Positions 27,626 through 36,061 of a stretch of DNA of 64,000 bases are shown here, piece by piece; position 1 is the first letter of the stretch, and each line of letters opens with the position of its first letter. Made by a program: the position numbers and the translations under genes. Origin of the DNA: Streptomyces albidoflavus (GTDB taxonomy: Bacteria > Actinomycetota > Actinomycetes > Streptomycetales > Streptomycetaceae); assembly GCF_000719955.1 (NCBI RefSeq), contig NZ_JOII01000012.1:62001-126000 (forward strand), in the 5' to 3' direction. The notes under the pieces are model-generated. The model had not been told where the DNA came from. It searched no databases and saw nothing but the letters and a program-made list of their open reading frames with translations.

Positions 27626-28170
27626 CTCCGCCCGGCGGAGGTGCCCGAGGCGACGGGCTCGCGGACGGGTTCGGCGGCCTGCTTCGCCGCGCGGACGGCG
27701 GCCGGGGCGCGGAAGACCCAGGTGCGGTAGGACCAGAAGCGGAACAGGGTGGCCACGCCGATGCCGGCGAACTTCAGGACGTTCGACTCCAGCCGCCCGT
27801 CGAAGCCCAGGCCGTAGGTGCCGGTGTAGAGGATGCCGTTCTCGATGACCAGGCCGATCACGCTGAAGGCGAGGAAGAGCGACATCTCGCGGGTCCGGCC
27901 GCCCTTGTCGCGGTCGCGGTAGGTGAAGTAGCGGAACCCGAGGTAGTTGAAGACGATCGCCACCACCGTGGCGAGGACGCTGGCGCGGACCACCTGGAGT
28001 TCGGTCAGGTGGCGGACGAGGTTGAAGACGGCGAGGTTGACCAGGACGCCGGCGCCGCCGACCGCGCCGAACTTCGCCACCTCGCGGACCAGCCGCCGGA
28101 CCCGCTCCCGGAGCGCGGAGGCGCCCGGCGCGGTGGCGGCGGGCGTCGGTTCTCCCGGTGCAGGACTCAT
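27622..28170 (-). CDS. GtrA-like membrane protein
   Basis: A 182-residue protein of the GtrA/DPMS flippase family with four helices between about residues 33 and 152 (FGAVGGAGVLVNLAVFNLV, VVAIVFNYLGFRYFTYRD, LAFSVIGLVIENGILYTG, LKFAGIGVATLFRFWSYRTW). FNYLGFRYFTYRD and FWSYRTWVF are the family's typical charged ends. Members move or present polyprenyl-linked sugars in surface polysaccharide synthesis. Its partner is not adjacent; the other neighbour is purK, divergent. Confidence 0.85.
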   Translation of the reverse strand: MSPAPGEPTPAATAPGASALRERVRRLVREVAKFGAVGGAGVLVNLAVFNLVRHLTELQVVRASVLATVVAIVFNYLGFRYFTYRDRDKGGRTREMSLFLAFSVIGLVIENGILYTGTYGLGFDGRLESNVLKFAGIGVATLFRFWSYRTWVFRAPAAVRAAKQAAEPVREPVASGTSAGRS

Positions 28171-28354
28171 GTACGGGCTCAGCCCCTGTCGCTCGTCGTC
28201 GGTACCGCCGGTGCGTCGGGCGGCCGGGCTTTCCGTGGCCGCGTCAACCCGGTCATGCTAACCACCGCGCTTCTGCCCCGTCCTGGGGTGTCGACGCGCT
28301 GTCCGGACGCCGTCACGCCCAGTGCGCGACTCCGGGGTCCGGCGCGAGGGCCGA

Positions 28355-28368
28355 TACCCTGGACCGCG
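28355..28368 (+). promoter_or_regulatory. Leaderless-type promoter of purK
   Basis: TACCCT at 28355-28360 is a good -10 (TAnnnT) only 7 bases before the GTG start, and no ribosome site lies between. Transcription would begin at or next to the start codon. Confidence 0.55.
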
Positions 28369-29507
28369 TGACGTTTCCGGTAGTCGGCATGGTCGGCGGT
28401 GGACAGCTCGCGCGCATGACGCACGAGGCAGGCATCCCGCTCGGCATCAGGTTCAAGCTCCTCAGTGACACTCCCCAGGACTCGGCGGCCCAGGTCGCCG
28501 GTGAGGTCGTCGTCGGCGACTATCGCGATCTGGAGACACTGCGCGCCTTCGCGCGGGGCTGCGATGTGATCACCTTCGATCACGAGCACGTCCCGACCGA
28601 ACACCTACGGGCCCTGGAGGCGGACGGCATCCCCGTCCGCCCCGGGCCCGACGCGCTGGTGCACGCCCAGGACAAGGGGGTGATGCGGGCCCGCCTGACG
28701 GAGATCGGCGCGCCCTGCCCCCGCCATCGCATCGTCGCCGATCCGGCCGATGTGGCGGCCTTCGCCGAGGAGGGCGACGGCTTTCCCGTCGTCCTCAAGA
28801 CGGTGCGCGGCGGGTACGACGGCAAGGGCGTGTGGGTGGTCCGCTCCGAGGCGGACGCGGCCGAGCCCTTCCGCGCGGGCGTCCCGGTCCTCGCCGAGGA
28901 GATGGTCCCCTTCCGCCGTGAGCTGGCCGCCAACATCGTCCGCTCCCCGCACGGGCAGGCCGTCGCCTACCCGGTGGTCGAGTCCCGCCAGGTCGACGGG
29001 GTCTGCGACACGGTGATCGCCCCCGCTCCCGGGCTCTCCGAGGAGCTGAGCGGGCAGGCGCAGGAGCTGGCGCTGCGGATCGCCGACGAGCTGGGCGTCG
29101 TCGGCCACCTCGCCGTCGAGCTGTTCGAGACCGAGGACGGCCGCGTCCTCGTCAACGAGCTGGCGATGCGCCCGCACAACTCCGGCCACTGGACCATGGA
29201 CGGCGCGGTCACCTCGCAGTTCGCCAACCACGTCCGCGCCGTCCTCGACCTGCCGCTGGGCGACCCCCGCCCGCGCGCCCCGTGGACCGTGATGTGCAAC
29301 GTGCTGGGCGGCGACTACCCCGACATGTACGCCGCGTACCTGCACTGCATGGCGCGCGACCCGCAGCTGAAGATCCACATGTACGGCAAGGACGTGAAGC
29401 CCGGCCGCAAGGTCGGCCACGTCAACACCTACGGCGACGACCTGGACGCGGTGCTGGAGCGCGCCCGGCACGCTGCCGGATACCTCAGGGGAACGATCAC
29501 CGAGTGA
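28368..29507 (+). CDS. purK: 5-(carboxyamino)imidazole ribonucleotide synthase
   Basis: A 379-residue ATP-grasp enzyme that carboxylates AIR to N5-CAIR in purine synthesis. It starts [20 protein letters not shown] at GTG 28368. ATP-grasp features are [20 protein letters not shown], the [11 protein letters not shown] loop, [20 protein letters not shown] and [10 protein letters not shown]. The order purK-purE with a 4-base overlap (29504-29507) shows that the two consecutive steps are co-translated. It probably uses a leaderless start. Confidence 0.95.
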   Translation: MTFPVVGMVGGGQLARMTHEAGIPLGIRFKLLSDTPQDSAAQVAGEVVVGDYRDLETLRAFARGCDVITFDHEHVPTEHLRALEADGIPVRPGPDALVHAQDKGVMRARLTEIGAPCPRHRIVADPADVAAFAEEGDGFPVVLKTVRGGYDGKGVWVVRSEADAAEPFRAGVPVLAEEMVPFRRELAANIVRSPHGQAVAYPVVESRQVDGVCDTVIAPAPGLSEELSGQAQELALRIADELGVVGHLAVELFETEDGRVLVNELAMRPHNSGHWTMDGAVTSQFANHVRAVLDLPLGDPRPRAPWTVMCNVLGGDYPDMYAAYLHCMARDPQLKIHMYGKDVKPGRKVGHVNTYGDDLDAVLERARHAAGYLRGTITE

Positions 29508-30046
29508 CCGCACACACCAGCCAGAACCCCGTCGTCGGCATCGTCATGGGCTCCGACTCGGACTGGCCCGTCATGGAGGCCGCCGCCCAGGCCCTCGACG
29601 AGTTCGAGCTGCCCTACGAGGTCGACGTCGTCTCCGCCCACCGCATGCCGCACGAGATGATCGCCTACGGCGAGCAGGCGGCCGGACGCGGGCTGAAGGC
29701 GGTCATCGCCGGGGCGGGCGGCGCCGCCCACCTGCCCGGCATGCTCGCCTCCGTCACGCCGCTGCCGGTCATCGGCGTGCCGGTGCCGCTGAAGTACCTC
29801 GACGGCATGGACTCGCTGCTCTCCATCGTGCAGATGCCCGCCGGGGTCCCGGTCGCCACCGTCTCGGTCGGCGGCGCCCGCAACGCCGGGCTGCTGGCCG
29901 CGCGCATCCTCGCCGCCCACGACGAGGAGCTGCTCAGCCGCATGAAGGAGTTCCAGCGCGAGCTGAACGAGCAGGCCACCGAGAAGGGCAAGCGGCTGCG
30001 CGCCAAGACCGCCGGCGGCCCGGCCGGCTTCGGCTTCGGAAAGTGA
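29504..30046 (+). CDS. purE: N5-carboxyaminoimidazole ribonucleotide mutase
   Basis: A 180-residue enzyme that moves the carboxyl group of N5-CAIR to give CAIR. GTG 29504 overlaps the purK stop. Class I PurE motifs are [33 protein letters not shown] and [20 protein letters not shown]. The tail of about 20 residues is basic and Gly rich. It is followed by a dipeptidase gene after 10 bases, probably on the same transcript. Confidence 0.95.
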   Translation: MTAHTSQNPVVGIVMGSDSDWPVMEAAAQALDEFELPYEVDVVSAHRMPHEMIAYGEQAAGRGLKAVIAGAGGAAHLPGMLASVTPLPVIGVPVPLKYLDGMDSLLSIVQMPAGVPVATVSVGGARNAGLLAARILAAHDEELLSRMKEFQRELNEQATEKGKRLRAKTAGGPAGFGFGK

Positions 30047-30056
30047 GGCGGAGGAC

Positions 30057-31274
30057 GTGACGAGCACCCCCACCGGACCCGTACCCAACGCCGAACTCCT
30101 GCCCACGGCACTGGAGTTCCTCGCCGAGCACCCCGTGGTCGACGGCCACAACGACCTGCCGTGGGCGCTGCGTGAGCAGGTCCGCTACGACCTGGACCGG
30201 CGTGACATCGCCGAGGACCAGTCGGCCCACCTGCACACCGACATCGCCCGGCTGCGGGCCGGCGGGGTCGGCGCGCAGTTCTGGTCGGTCTACGTCCGCT
30301 CCGACCTCGGCGGCGACGAGGCGGTCAGCGCCACCCTGGAGCAGATCGACTGCGTCGACCAGCTCCTCGCCCGCTACCCGGCGGACCTCGCGCCCGCCGA
30401 GACCGCCGACGCGATGGAGAAGGCGCGCACCGAGGGCCGGATCGCCTCCCTCAAGGGGGCCGAGGGCGGCCACTCGATCAACAACTCGCTGGCCACCCTG
30501 CGCGCCCTGCACGCGCTCGGCGTCCGCTACATGACGCTCACGCACAACGACAACATCGCGTGGGCCGACTCCGCCACCGACACCGAACGCCTCGGCGGGC
30601 TCTCCGCCTTCGGGCGCGAGGTGGTGCGGGAGATGAACCGGACCGGCATGCTGGTCGACCTGAGCCACGTCTCGGCCGGGACCATGCGGGACGCGCTGGC
30701 CACCAGCGAGGCGCCGGTGATCTTCTCGCACTCCTCGTCCCGCGCGGTCTGCGACCACCCGCGCAACATCCCGGACGACGTGCTGGGCCGGCTCCCCGCC
30801 AACGGCGGCGTCGCGATGGCCACCTTCGTGCCGAAGTTCATCCTCCCGGCCGCCGTCGAGTGGACCCTGCGCGCCGACGAGAACCTGCGCGCGCACGGCC
30901 ACCACCACCTCGACACCGGCGAGGAGGCGATGGCCCTGCACCGCGCCTTCGAGGCGGCCCACCCGCGCCCCGTCGCGACCGCCGCCACCGTCGCCGACCA
31001 CCTCGACCACATGCGCGAGGTCGCGGGCGTCGACCACATCGGCATCGGCGGCGACTACGACGGGACGGCCTTCACCCCGGCCGGCCTGGAGGACGTCGCG
31101 GGCTACCCGAACCTCGTCGCCGAACTGCTCAGCCGCAACTGGTCCACGGCCGACCTGGCCAAGCTGACCTGGGGCAACGCGGTCCGCGTGCTCCGCGACG
31201 CCGAGGCCGTCTCGCGCGACCTCGCCGCCCGGCGCGGCCCCTCCAACGCCACCCTGGAGCAGCTCGACGGCTGA
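30057..31274 (+). CDS. Membrane dipeptidase (M19 renal dipeptidase family)
   Basis: A 405-residue zinc dipeptidase from GTG 30057. Metal and substrate residues are seen in [13 protein letters not shown] (HxD), [10 protein letters not shown] (bridging Glu), [12 protein letters not shown] and [15 protein letters not shown], with [11 protein letters not shown] near the C-terminus. No signal peptide is evident despite the family name, so it probably acts in the cytosol. The gene follows purE by 10 bases. A strong terminator ends the purK-purE-dipeptidase unit at 31302-31339. Confidence 0.92.
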   Translation: MTSTPTGPVPNAELLPTALEFLAEHPVVDGHNDLPWALREQVRYDLDRRDIAEDQSAHLHTDIARLRAGGVGAQFWSVYVRSDLGGDEAVSATLEQIDCVDQLLARYPADLAPAETADAMEKARTEGRIASLKGAEGGHSINNSLATLRALHALGVRYMTLTHNDNIAWADSATDTERLGGLSAFGREVVREMNRTGMLVDLSHVSAGTMRDALATSEAPVIFSHSSSRAVCDHPRNIPDDVLGRLPANGGVAMATFVPKFILPAAVEWTLRADENLRAHGHHHLDTGEEAMALHRAFEAAHPRPVATAATVADHLDHMREVAGVDHIGIGGDYDGTAFTPAGLEDVAGYPNLVAELLSRNWSTADLAKLTWGNAVRVLRDAEAVSRDLAARRGPSNATLEQLDG

Positions 31275-31301
31275 GCCGCCCCCGTGGCCGTACGGCCGTA
31301 C

Positions 31302-31339
31302 GCGAGAAGCCCCCGCCCTCACCGGCGGGGGCTTCTCGC
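31302..31339. terminator. Strong terminator after the dipeptidase
   Basis: A perfect 16-base stem, GCGAGAAGCCCCCGCC (31302-31317) with 31324-31339, has a 6-base loop. It lies between converging genes. Confidence 0.9.
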
Positions 31340-31347
31340 CTTCCCGC

Positions 31348-31704
31348 TCACTGGCGGCAGAGGCAGAACGGGTGGCCGGACGGGTCGGCGTAGACGCGGA
31401 ACGAGCGGTCGGGGCGGGTGTCGAGCGGGCGGGCGCCCAGCGCGAGGACCTGGCTCTCGGCGGCCTCCAGGTCGGGGACGTTCAGGTCGAGGTGGAACTG
31501 CTGGGAGTTGTCGGGCGAGGGCCAGGTGGGCGGGACCATGTCCGGCGCCTCCTGGAAGGCGAGCTTGACGCCCGGACCGTGCAGCTCGACCCAGTAGTCG
31601 GCGGGCTGCTCCACGGTGCCGCCGAGGATCGCCTGGTAGAAGGTGGCGAGGGCCAGCGGGGCGGGGGTGTCCAGGACGACCACGTCGAGGGTGGCGATGG
31701 GCAT
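31348..31704 (-). CDS. VOC (glyoxalase/bleomycin resistance) family protein
   Basis: A 118-residue protein of two beta-alpha-beta-beta-beta units (ATLDVVVLDTPAPLALATFY, then FHLDLNVPDLEAAESQVLAL and FRVYADPSGHPFCLC). ATG 31704 has GAGGAG 6 bases upstream. The family includes dioxygenases, isomerases and drug-binding proteins; its substrate is unknown. It is divergent from a TetR gene across a region with an inverted GTTACC/GGTAAC pair, so TetR control is likely. Confidence 0.85.
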   Translation of the reverse strand: MPIATLDVVVLDTPAPLALATFYQAILGGTVEQPADYWVELHGPGVKLAFQEAPDMVPPTWPSPDNSQQFHLDLNVPDLEAAESQVLALGARPLDTRPDRSFRVYADPSGHPFCLCRQ

Positions 31705-31757
31705 GGCGGGCTCCTCGTGGGGCGGGGACGGCGGGAGGCGTGCGGTGCGTCGCCGCC

Positions 31758-31794
31758 ATCATGGTGTTACCGGTAGCGCCTTTCAAGAGGTAAC
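31758..31794 (-). promoter_or_regulatory. Promoter and likely TetR operator for the VOC gene
   Basis: Leftwards, TTGAAA (31786-31781), a 17-base spacer and CATGAT (31763-31758) make a good promoter for the VOC gene. GTTACC (31766-31771) and GGTAAC (31789-31794) form an inverted pair 17 bases apart that brackets the -35 box. Confidence 0.6.
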
Positions 31795-31830
31795 GCGCCC
31801 CGGAGTGTCGGACCGGCCTATCCTTCCGGG

Positions 31831-32418
31831 GTGACAGAACCGACCGGGCCCGCGACGCGGCACCGCGTGAACCAGGGGCCGCGGGCCGCCGCGCGCAACC
31901 GTGCCGCGCTGGTCGCCGCCGCCCGGGAGGTCTACGCGGAGCTGGGGCTCGACGCCCCGATGGCCGAGATCGCGCGGCGGGCCGGCGTCGGACAGGGCAG
32001 CCTCTACCGGCACTTCCCGGACCGGGACGCCGTCGTCGCCACCGTCCTGGAGGAGAACGTGCTCCAGGTCGAACAGGCCGCCGCCGCCGACGGCGCCACC
32101 CTCGCCGACGTGCTGGCCGTCCTGACCTGGCACCTGGTGGAGTCGGCCGCCTTCATCGGGCTGCTGCGCGCGGAGTACGCCACCGTCCGCCGCGAGGAGC
32201 TGGGCCGGGCGGGGGAGCTGGGCGAGCGGGTGGAGCGCGCCCTGCGCGGGGAGCTGCGCGACCGGGGCCCGCTGCCCGCCGGTTCCCTGATGCTCGCCGT
32301 CGCCATGGTCTCCGGCGCCGTCACCGGCCCCACCCGCGAGGACCGCGAACGCCGGGCGCTGGAGGCGTGGGCGCTCCTCGGGGTCGAGGTGGGACCGGTA
32401 CGGCCGTTCCCCGGCTGA
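31831..32418 (+). CDS. TetR-family transcriptional regulator
   Basis: A 195-residue regulator from GTG 31831. The N-terminal HTH is NRAALVAAAREVYAELG followed by PMAEIARRAGVGQGSLYRHF. The C-terminal part is the variable ligand domain (ALGVEVGPV-like end). A TATCCT -10 lies 6 bases before the start, so the mRNA may be leaderless. It is divergent from the VOC gene and probably represses it and itself. The Baeyer-Villiger region 1.7 kb away is another possible target. Confidence 0.88.
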   Translation: MTEPTGPATRHRVNQGPRAAARNRAALVAAAREVYAELGLDAPMAEIARRAGVGQGSLYRHFPDRDAVVATVLEENVLQVEQAAAADGATLADVLAVLTWHLVESAAFIGLLRAEYATVRREELGRAGELGERVERALRGELRDRGPLPAGSLMLAVAMVSGAVTGPTREDRERRALEAWALLGVEVGPVRPFPG

Positions 32419-32438
32419 CCGGGGCGGCGGGTCAGCCG
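32412..32438. terminator. Hairpin at the convergent ends of TetR and SMP-30 genes
   Basis: CGGCTGACC (32412-32420) pairs with GGTCAGCCG (32430-32438). Both arms contain the stop codons of the converging genes. Confidence 0.6.
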
Positions 32439-33454
32439 CCGTTGGACTGCCGGATGCCCTCGGCCAGGGCGTCGAAGGTGTACACGTACCCGCCCGCCGG
32501 GCCGCTCACCGTCAGGTAGGCCCGGGTGCCGCCCGGGGTGATGGCGACGTTGGTGGCCGATTCCAGCCCCCGGTGCCGGGCGGGCACCTCGACGGTGGCC
32601 AGCCGTGCGCCGTGCCGGTCGTAGACGGCCATCGCGGCGCGGCCGTGCAGCCCCTGGTAGAGGTTGCCGTCGGTGTCCACGGCGATCGAGTCGGTCTGGG
32701 CGAGGCCGCCGTCGACGCGGATCGCGGTGTGGCGGGAGGTGACCTCGCCCTGGTCGTCGAGGCGGAGGTAGGAGATCCGGTTCTCGGTCAGCTCGCTGAA
32801 CCACAGGCCCCGGTACTCGGCGTCGAAGGAGATGCCGTTGGTCGCGGCGAGCTGGTCGGCGAGGACGGTGGCCTTCTTCCCGTCCCGGCTGATCCGGACG
32901 ACGCGGCCCTCGGCCGTCCCCTCGCTCAGGCCGCGCGAGTCGCTGACGTAGAGGTTGCCGCTCCGGTCGAAGGCGAGGTCGTCGGGGTGCATCGCCGCGC
33001 CGTCGACCTTCCCCGTGAAGAAGACCTGGCGGTCGCCGCCGCCGGGGGCGAGGCTGACGATCTCGCCGTGGGCGTAGTCGGTGAGGTAGATCCGGCCGTC
33101 GTGCGGGCTGTACTGGGCGGAGGTGTACGCGCCGCGCTCGTCGGTGTGGAAGGGCGTGCCCTTGCCCGTCCTCACGTCGACGCGGATCATCTTGGGCTCG
33201 CCCGCGGGGGCGGTGACGTCGACGACCAGGAGGCGGCCCTTCGCGTCGAGGAGCGGGCCCTCCAGCAGGGTCATGCCGGTCTGCTCGTGCGGCTGGGTGA
33301 GGCGCGCGAGGCGCTTGGCCGTGATGGTGCGCTCGGCGGGGCCCGCGGCGGCGGGGCTGTCGTCGGCGAGGCCCTGCTGGGTACCGCAGCCGGTGAGGGC
33401 CAGCGTCGTGAGGGCCGCGATTCCGGCCAGGGAGCGGAGCGTGGTGCGTCGCAT
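32432..33454 (-). CDS. SMP-30/gluconolactonase-like lipoprotein
   Basis: A 340-residue exported beta-propeller. The signal peptide (MRRTTLRSLAGIAALTTLAL) ends in a lipobox with Cys in LTGC at about residue 23, so it is membrane-anchored outside the cell. Propeller repeats with Asp/Asn-rich metal loops are visible: DLAFDRSGNLYVSDSRG, ATNGISFDAEYRGLWFSEL and DSIAVDTDGNLYQGLHG. The family hydrolyses lactones or organophosphates with calcium. It is divergent from a Baeyer-Villiger monooxygenase, an enzyme that makes esters or lactones, which suggests a linked pathway, although the two sit on opposite sides of the membrane. Confidence 0.82.
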   Translation of the reverse strand: MRRTTLRSLAGIAALTTLALTGCGTQQGLADDSPAAAGPAERTITAKRLARLTQPHEQTGMTLLEGPLLDAKGRLLVVDVTAPAGEPKMIRVDVRTGKGTPFHTDERGAYTSAQYSPHDGRIYLTDYAHGEIVSLAPGGGDRQVFFTGKVDGAAMHPDDLAFDRSGNLYVSDSRGLSEGTAEGRVVRISRDGKKATVLADQLAATNGISFDAEYRGLWFSELTENRISYLRLDDQGEVTSRHTAIRVDGGLAQTDSIAVDTDGNLYQGLHGRAAMAVYDRHGARLATVEVPARHRGLESATNVAITPGGTRAYLTVSGPAGGYVYTFDALAEGIRQSNGG

Positions 33455-33564
33455 GGGGGGAGGTCACTTCCTGTCGGCTGGCGGGAGGTGCCGCACGCGT
33501 CGTGTTCGCTTCCGCGAAGAGGTCCGGCGCCCGGCCGGCGGGCCCTTCGAGAGGCGGCACCCAG

Positions 33565-33588
33565 CAACCGGACAGCACTGTCCGGTTG
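33565..33588. promoter_or_regulatory. Perfect 24-base palindrome between SMP-30 and BVMO genes
   Basis: CAACCGGACAG-CA-CTGTCCGGTTG has perfect 11-base arms and a 2-base centre. A TACGGT -10-like box for the rightward gene lies at 33594-33599, so the palindrome covers the -35 region. It has the shape of a TetR-type operator. Confidence 0.65.
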
Positions 33589-33694
33589 CGGTGTACGGTA
33601 GTCGACACTCCGCCCCCGCCGCGGCCCGGCCCACCCTCCACGCTCCGGCCCGCGGCGCGGAGCACACCCCCAACAGAGCGAGGAACCACCCCAC

Positions 33695-35503
33695 ATGACG
33701 CTCCCTCACCCCGTCACCGAGGCAGAGATCGCCCAGCTCAGGAAGCGGTACCGGCAGGAACGCGAGCGGCGCGTCCGCCCCGACGGCACCCGCCAGTACC
33801 AGGGGGCCGAGGCGGAGTTCGGCTACTACGCCGCCGACCCGTACGCCGGTGCGATTCCCGAACGCGACCCGCTGAACGACACCGTCGACGTGGCGGTCGT
33901 CGGCGGCGGCTTCGGCGGCATCCTCGCCGGGGCGCGGCTGCGCCGGCAGGGCGTGGAGCGCGTCCGCATTGTGGAGACCGGCGGCGGCTTCGGCGGCACC
34001 TGGTACTGGAACCGGTACCCCGGCGTCCACTGCGACATCGAGTCGCACGTCTACCTGCCGCTCCTCGACGAGACCGGCTACGTCCCCGAGTGGAAGTACG
34101 CCCCCGGCGAGGAGATCCGCCGCCACGCGGTGCGCATCGCCGAGCAGTTCGGCCTCGGCACCCACGCCCTGTTCTCCACCACCGTCACCTCACTCACCTG
34201 GGACGACACCGCAGAGGAGTGGCTGATCACCACCGACCGGGACGACGCCTTCCGCGCCCGTTACGTGATCACGGCGACCGGCACCCTCTCGGAGCCCAAG
34301 CTCCCCGCCCTCCCGGGCATCGAGAAGTTCGCCGGCCACACCTTCCACACCTCGCGCTGGGACTACGGCTACACCGGCGGCACCCCGGACGGCGGCATGA
34401 CCGGGCTCGCCGGAAAGCGCGTCGGCGTCGTCGGCACCGGCGCCACCGGCGTCCAGGCCATCCCGAAACTCGCCGAGGACGCCGGACACGTCTACGTCTT
34501 CCAGCGCACCCCCTCCTCCGTGGACGTACGCGGCAACCGCCGCACCACCCCCGAGGAGGTGGGCGCCGACCGCGAGGGCTGGGCCCACGAGCGCCGGGAG
34601 AACTTCCTGCGCATCGTCTCCGGCGAACAGGCGGAGACGGACCTGGTCGCCGACGGCTGGACCGCCTCCGCCGCCCTGCTGGAGAAACTCCTCCCCAGCT
34701 TCCGCCGCGAGGGCGACCCCGCCACCTTCGAAGCCGCCTACGAGGCGGCCGACGCCGCCAAGATGAACCAGCTGCGGGCCCGGGTCGCCGGCGAGGTCAC
34801 CGACCCCGCCACCGCCGAGAAGCTCCAGCCCTGGTACCGGTACGCCTGCAAGCGCCCCGCCTTCTCCGACGCGTACTACCCGGCGTTCAACCGGGAGAAC
34901 GTCACCCTGGTCGACACCGCCGACACCCACGGCATCGAGCGCCTCACGGAGGACGGCGTCGTCGTCGGCGACACCACCTACCCCCTGGACTGCCTGATCT
35001 TCGCCACCGGGTTCTCCGTCGGCGTCTCCGGCGTCCTCTCCGGCAAACTCCCCGTGCTCGGCCGGGGCGGGCGCTCCCTGCTGCACGCCTGGGGAGAGCG
35101 GGGGCCGCGCACCCTGCACGGGTTCACCAGCAACGGCTTCCCCAACCTCATCCAGCTCGGCAGCATGCAGAACGCCAGCAGCGTCAACTTCACCCACATC
35201 CTCGACGAGCAGGCGCTCCACGCGGCCGCTCTGATCGCCGCCGCCGAACAGGCCGACGCGGTGCTCGAACCCTCCCGCGAGACCGAGGACGCCTGGCTCG
35301 CCGCGATCCGCGAGGGCGCCCCCGACCACGAGTGGTTCCACGCCGAGTGCACCCCCGGCTACTACAACCGGGAGGGAGGCGGCCGCCCCAACCCCGCCGC
35401 CTACCCGCACGGCGCCGTCGCCTTCCACGCCCTCCTGCGGCAGTGGCGCACCGACTCCGTCGCGGAGATCCTGACCCCCCGGACCACGCCCACGACCCGG
35501 TAG
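33695..35503 (+). CDS. Baeyer-Villiger type flavin monooxygenase
   Basis: A 602-residue FAD/NADPH enzyme from ATG 33695, with GAGGAA 9 bases upstream. It has the first Rossmann motif VAVVGGGFGGILAGARL (about residue 67), then GGGFGGTWYWNRYPGVHCDI. The type I BVMO fingerprint FxGxxxHxxxW is met by FAGHTFHTSRW, followed by the second Rossmann motif VGVVGTGATGVQAIPKL. The N-terminal extension of about 60 residues (ERERRVRPDGTRQYQ) is typical of the cyclopentadecanone/steroid monooxygenase branch. It should insert oxygen next to a ketone to give an ester or lactone. The substrate is unknown. Confidence 0.9.
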   Translation: MTLPHPVTEAEIAQLRKRYRQERERRVRPDGTRQYQGAEAEFGYYAADPYAGAIPERDPLNDTVDVAVVGGGFGGILAGARLRRQGVERVRIVETGGGFGGTWYWNRYPGVHCDIESHVYLPLLDETGYVPEWKYAPGEEIRRHAVRIAEQFGLGTHALFSTTVTSLTWDDTAEEWLITTDRDDAFRARYVITATGTLSEPKLPALPGIEKFAGHTFHTSRWDYGYTGGTPDGGMTGLAGKRVGVVGTGATGVQAIPKLAEDAGHVYVFQRTPSSVDVRGNRRTTPEEVGADREGWAHERRENFLRIVSGEQAETDLVADGWTASAALLEKLLPSFRREGDPATFEAAYEAADAAKMNQLRARVAGEVTDPATAEKLQPWYRYACKRPAFSDAYYPAFNRENVTLVDTADTHGIERLTEDGVVVGDTTYPLDCLIFATGFSVGVSGVLSGKLPVLGRGGRSLLHAWGERGPRTLHGFTSNGFPNLIQLGSMQNASSVNFTHILDEQALHAAALIAAAEQADAVLEPSRETEDAWLAAIREGAPDHEWFHAECTPGYYNREGGGRPNPAAYPHGAVAFHALLRQWRTDSVAEILTPRTTPTTR

Positions 35504-35526
35504 CGGGTTCGACTACCGTCGTCGCC

Positions 35527-36036
35527 ATGGCCAGACCTTCCGCCCCCGGGCCCCTCGTCCTCGTCCAGGACCTGGTCAACACCCTGGATCTGGAGACGGG
35601 GGCCGACACCCTCGCCACCGAGGAAGGACGCGCCGCCTTCGGCCTGCGCGAGGCCGACGTGGCCGCCGCCCTCGCCCTGCGCGAAGCCCTGCGGGCCGCC
35701 TGCCTCGCCCACGCCGGGCACGGCGCGCCCGCCGAGGTGGCCGCCCTCGGCACGCTGCTGGCCCGGGCACCCCTGGTCACCACCGTCGACCCGGCCGACG
35801 GCTCGGCCCGCCTCGCCCCGGCCGATCCCGCCTCCCTCACCGCCCGAGTCGCGGCGGCCGTCGCACGGGGCTCGCTGGACGGCAGCTGGCAGCGGCTGAA
35901 GGTCTGCGAGGACGAGACGTGCCGCTGGGCCTACTACGACCGCAGCCCGGCGGGCCGGGGCCGCTGGTGCTCGATGGAGGTGTGCGGGGCCCGCGCCAAG
36001 ATGCGGGCCTACCGGGCGCGGCGGGCGGGGGAGTAG
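35527..36036 (+). CDS. CGNR zinc-finger protein
   Basis: A 169-residue protein of the ABATE/CGNR family. The C-terminal zinc finger is LKVCEDETCRWAYYDRS followed by GRWCSMEVCGARAKMRAYR, with four cysteines. The N-terminal domain (LVQDLVNTLDLETGADTLAT) is the ABATE stress/ligand part. Members are thought to be transcription regulators. TACCGT at 35514-35519 lies 7 bases before ATG 35527, so a leaderless mRNA is likely. It follows the BVMO gene by 23 bases. Confidence 0.85.
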   Translation: MARPSAPGPLVLVQDLVNTLDLETGADTLATEEGRAAFGLREADVAAALALREALRAACLAHAGHGAPAEVAALGTLLARAPLVTTVDPADGSARLAPADPASLTARVAAAVARGSLDGSWQRLKVCEDETCRWAYYDRSPAGRGRWCSMEVCGARAKMRAYRARRAGE

Positions 36037-36061
36037 GCCCCGTCCGCCGTACCCGCCCCCG

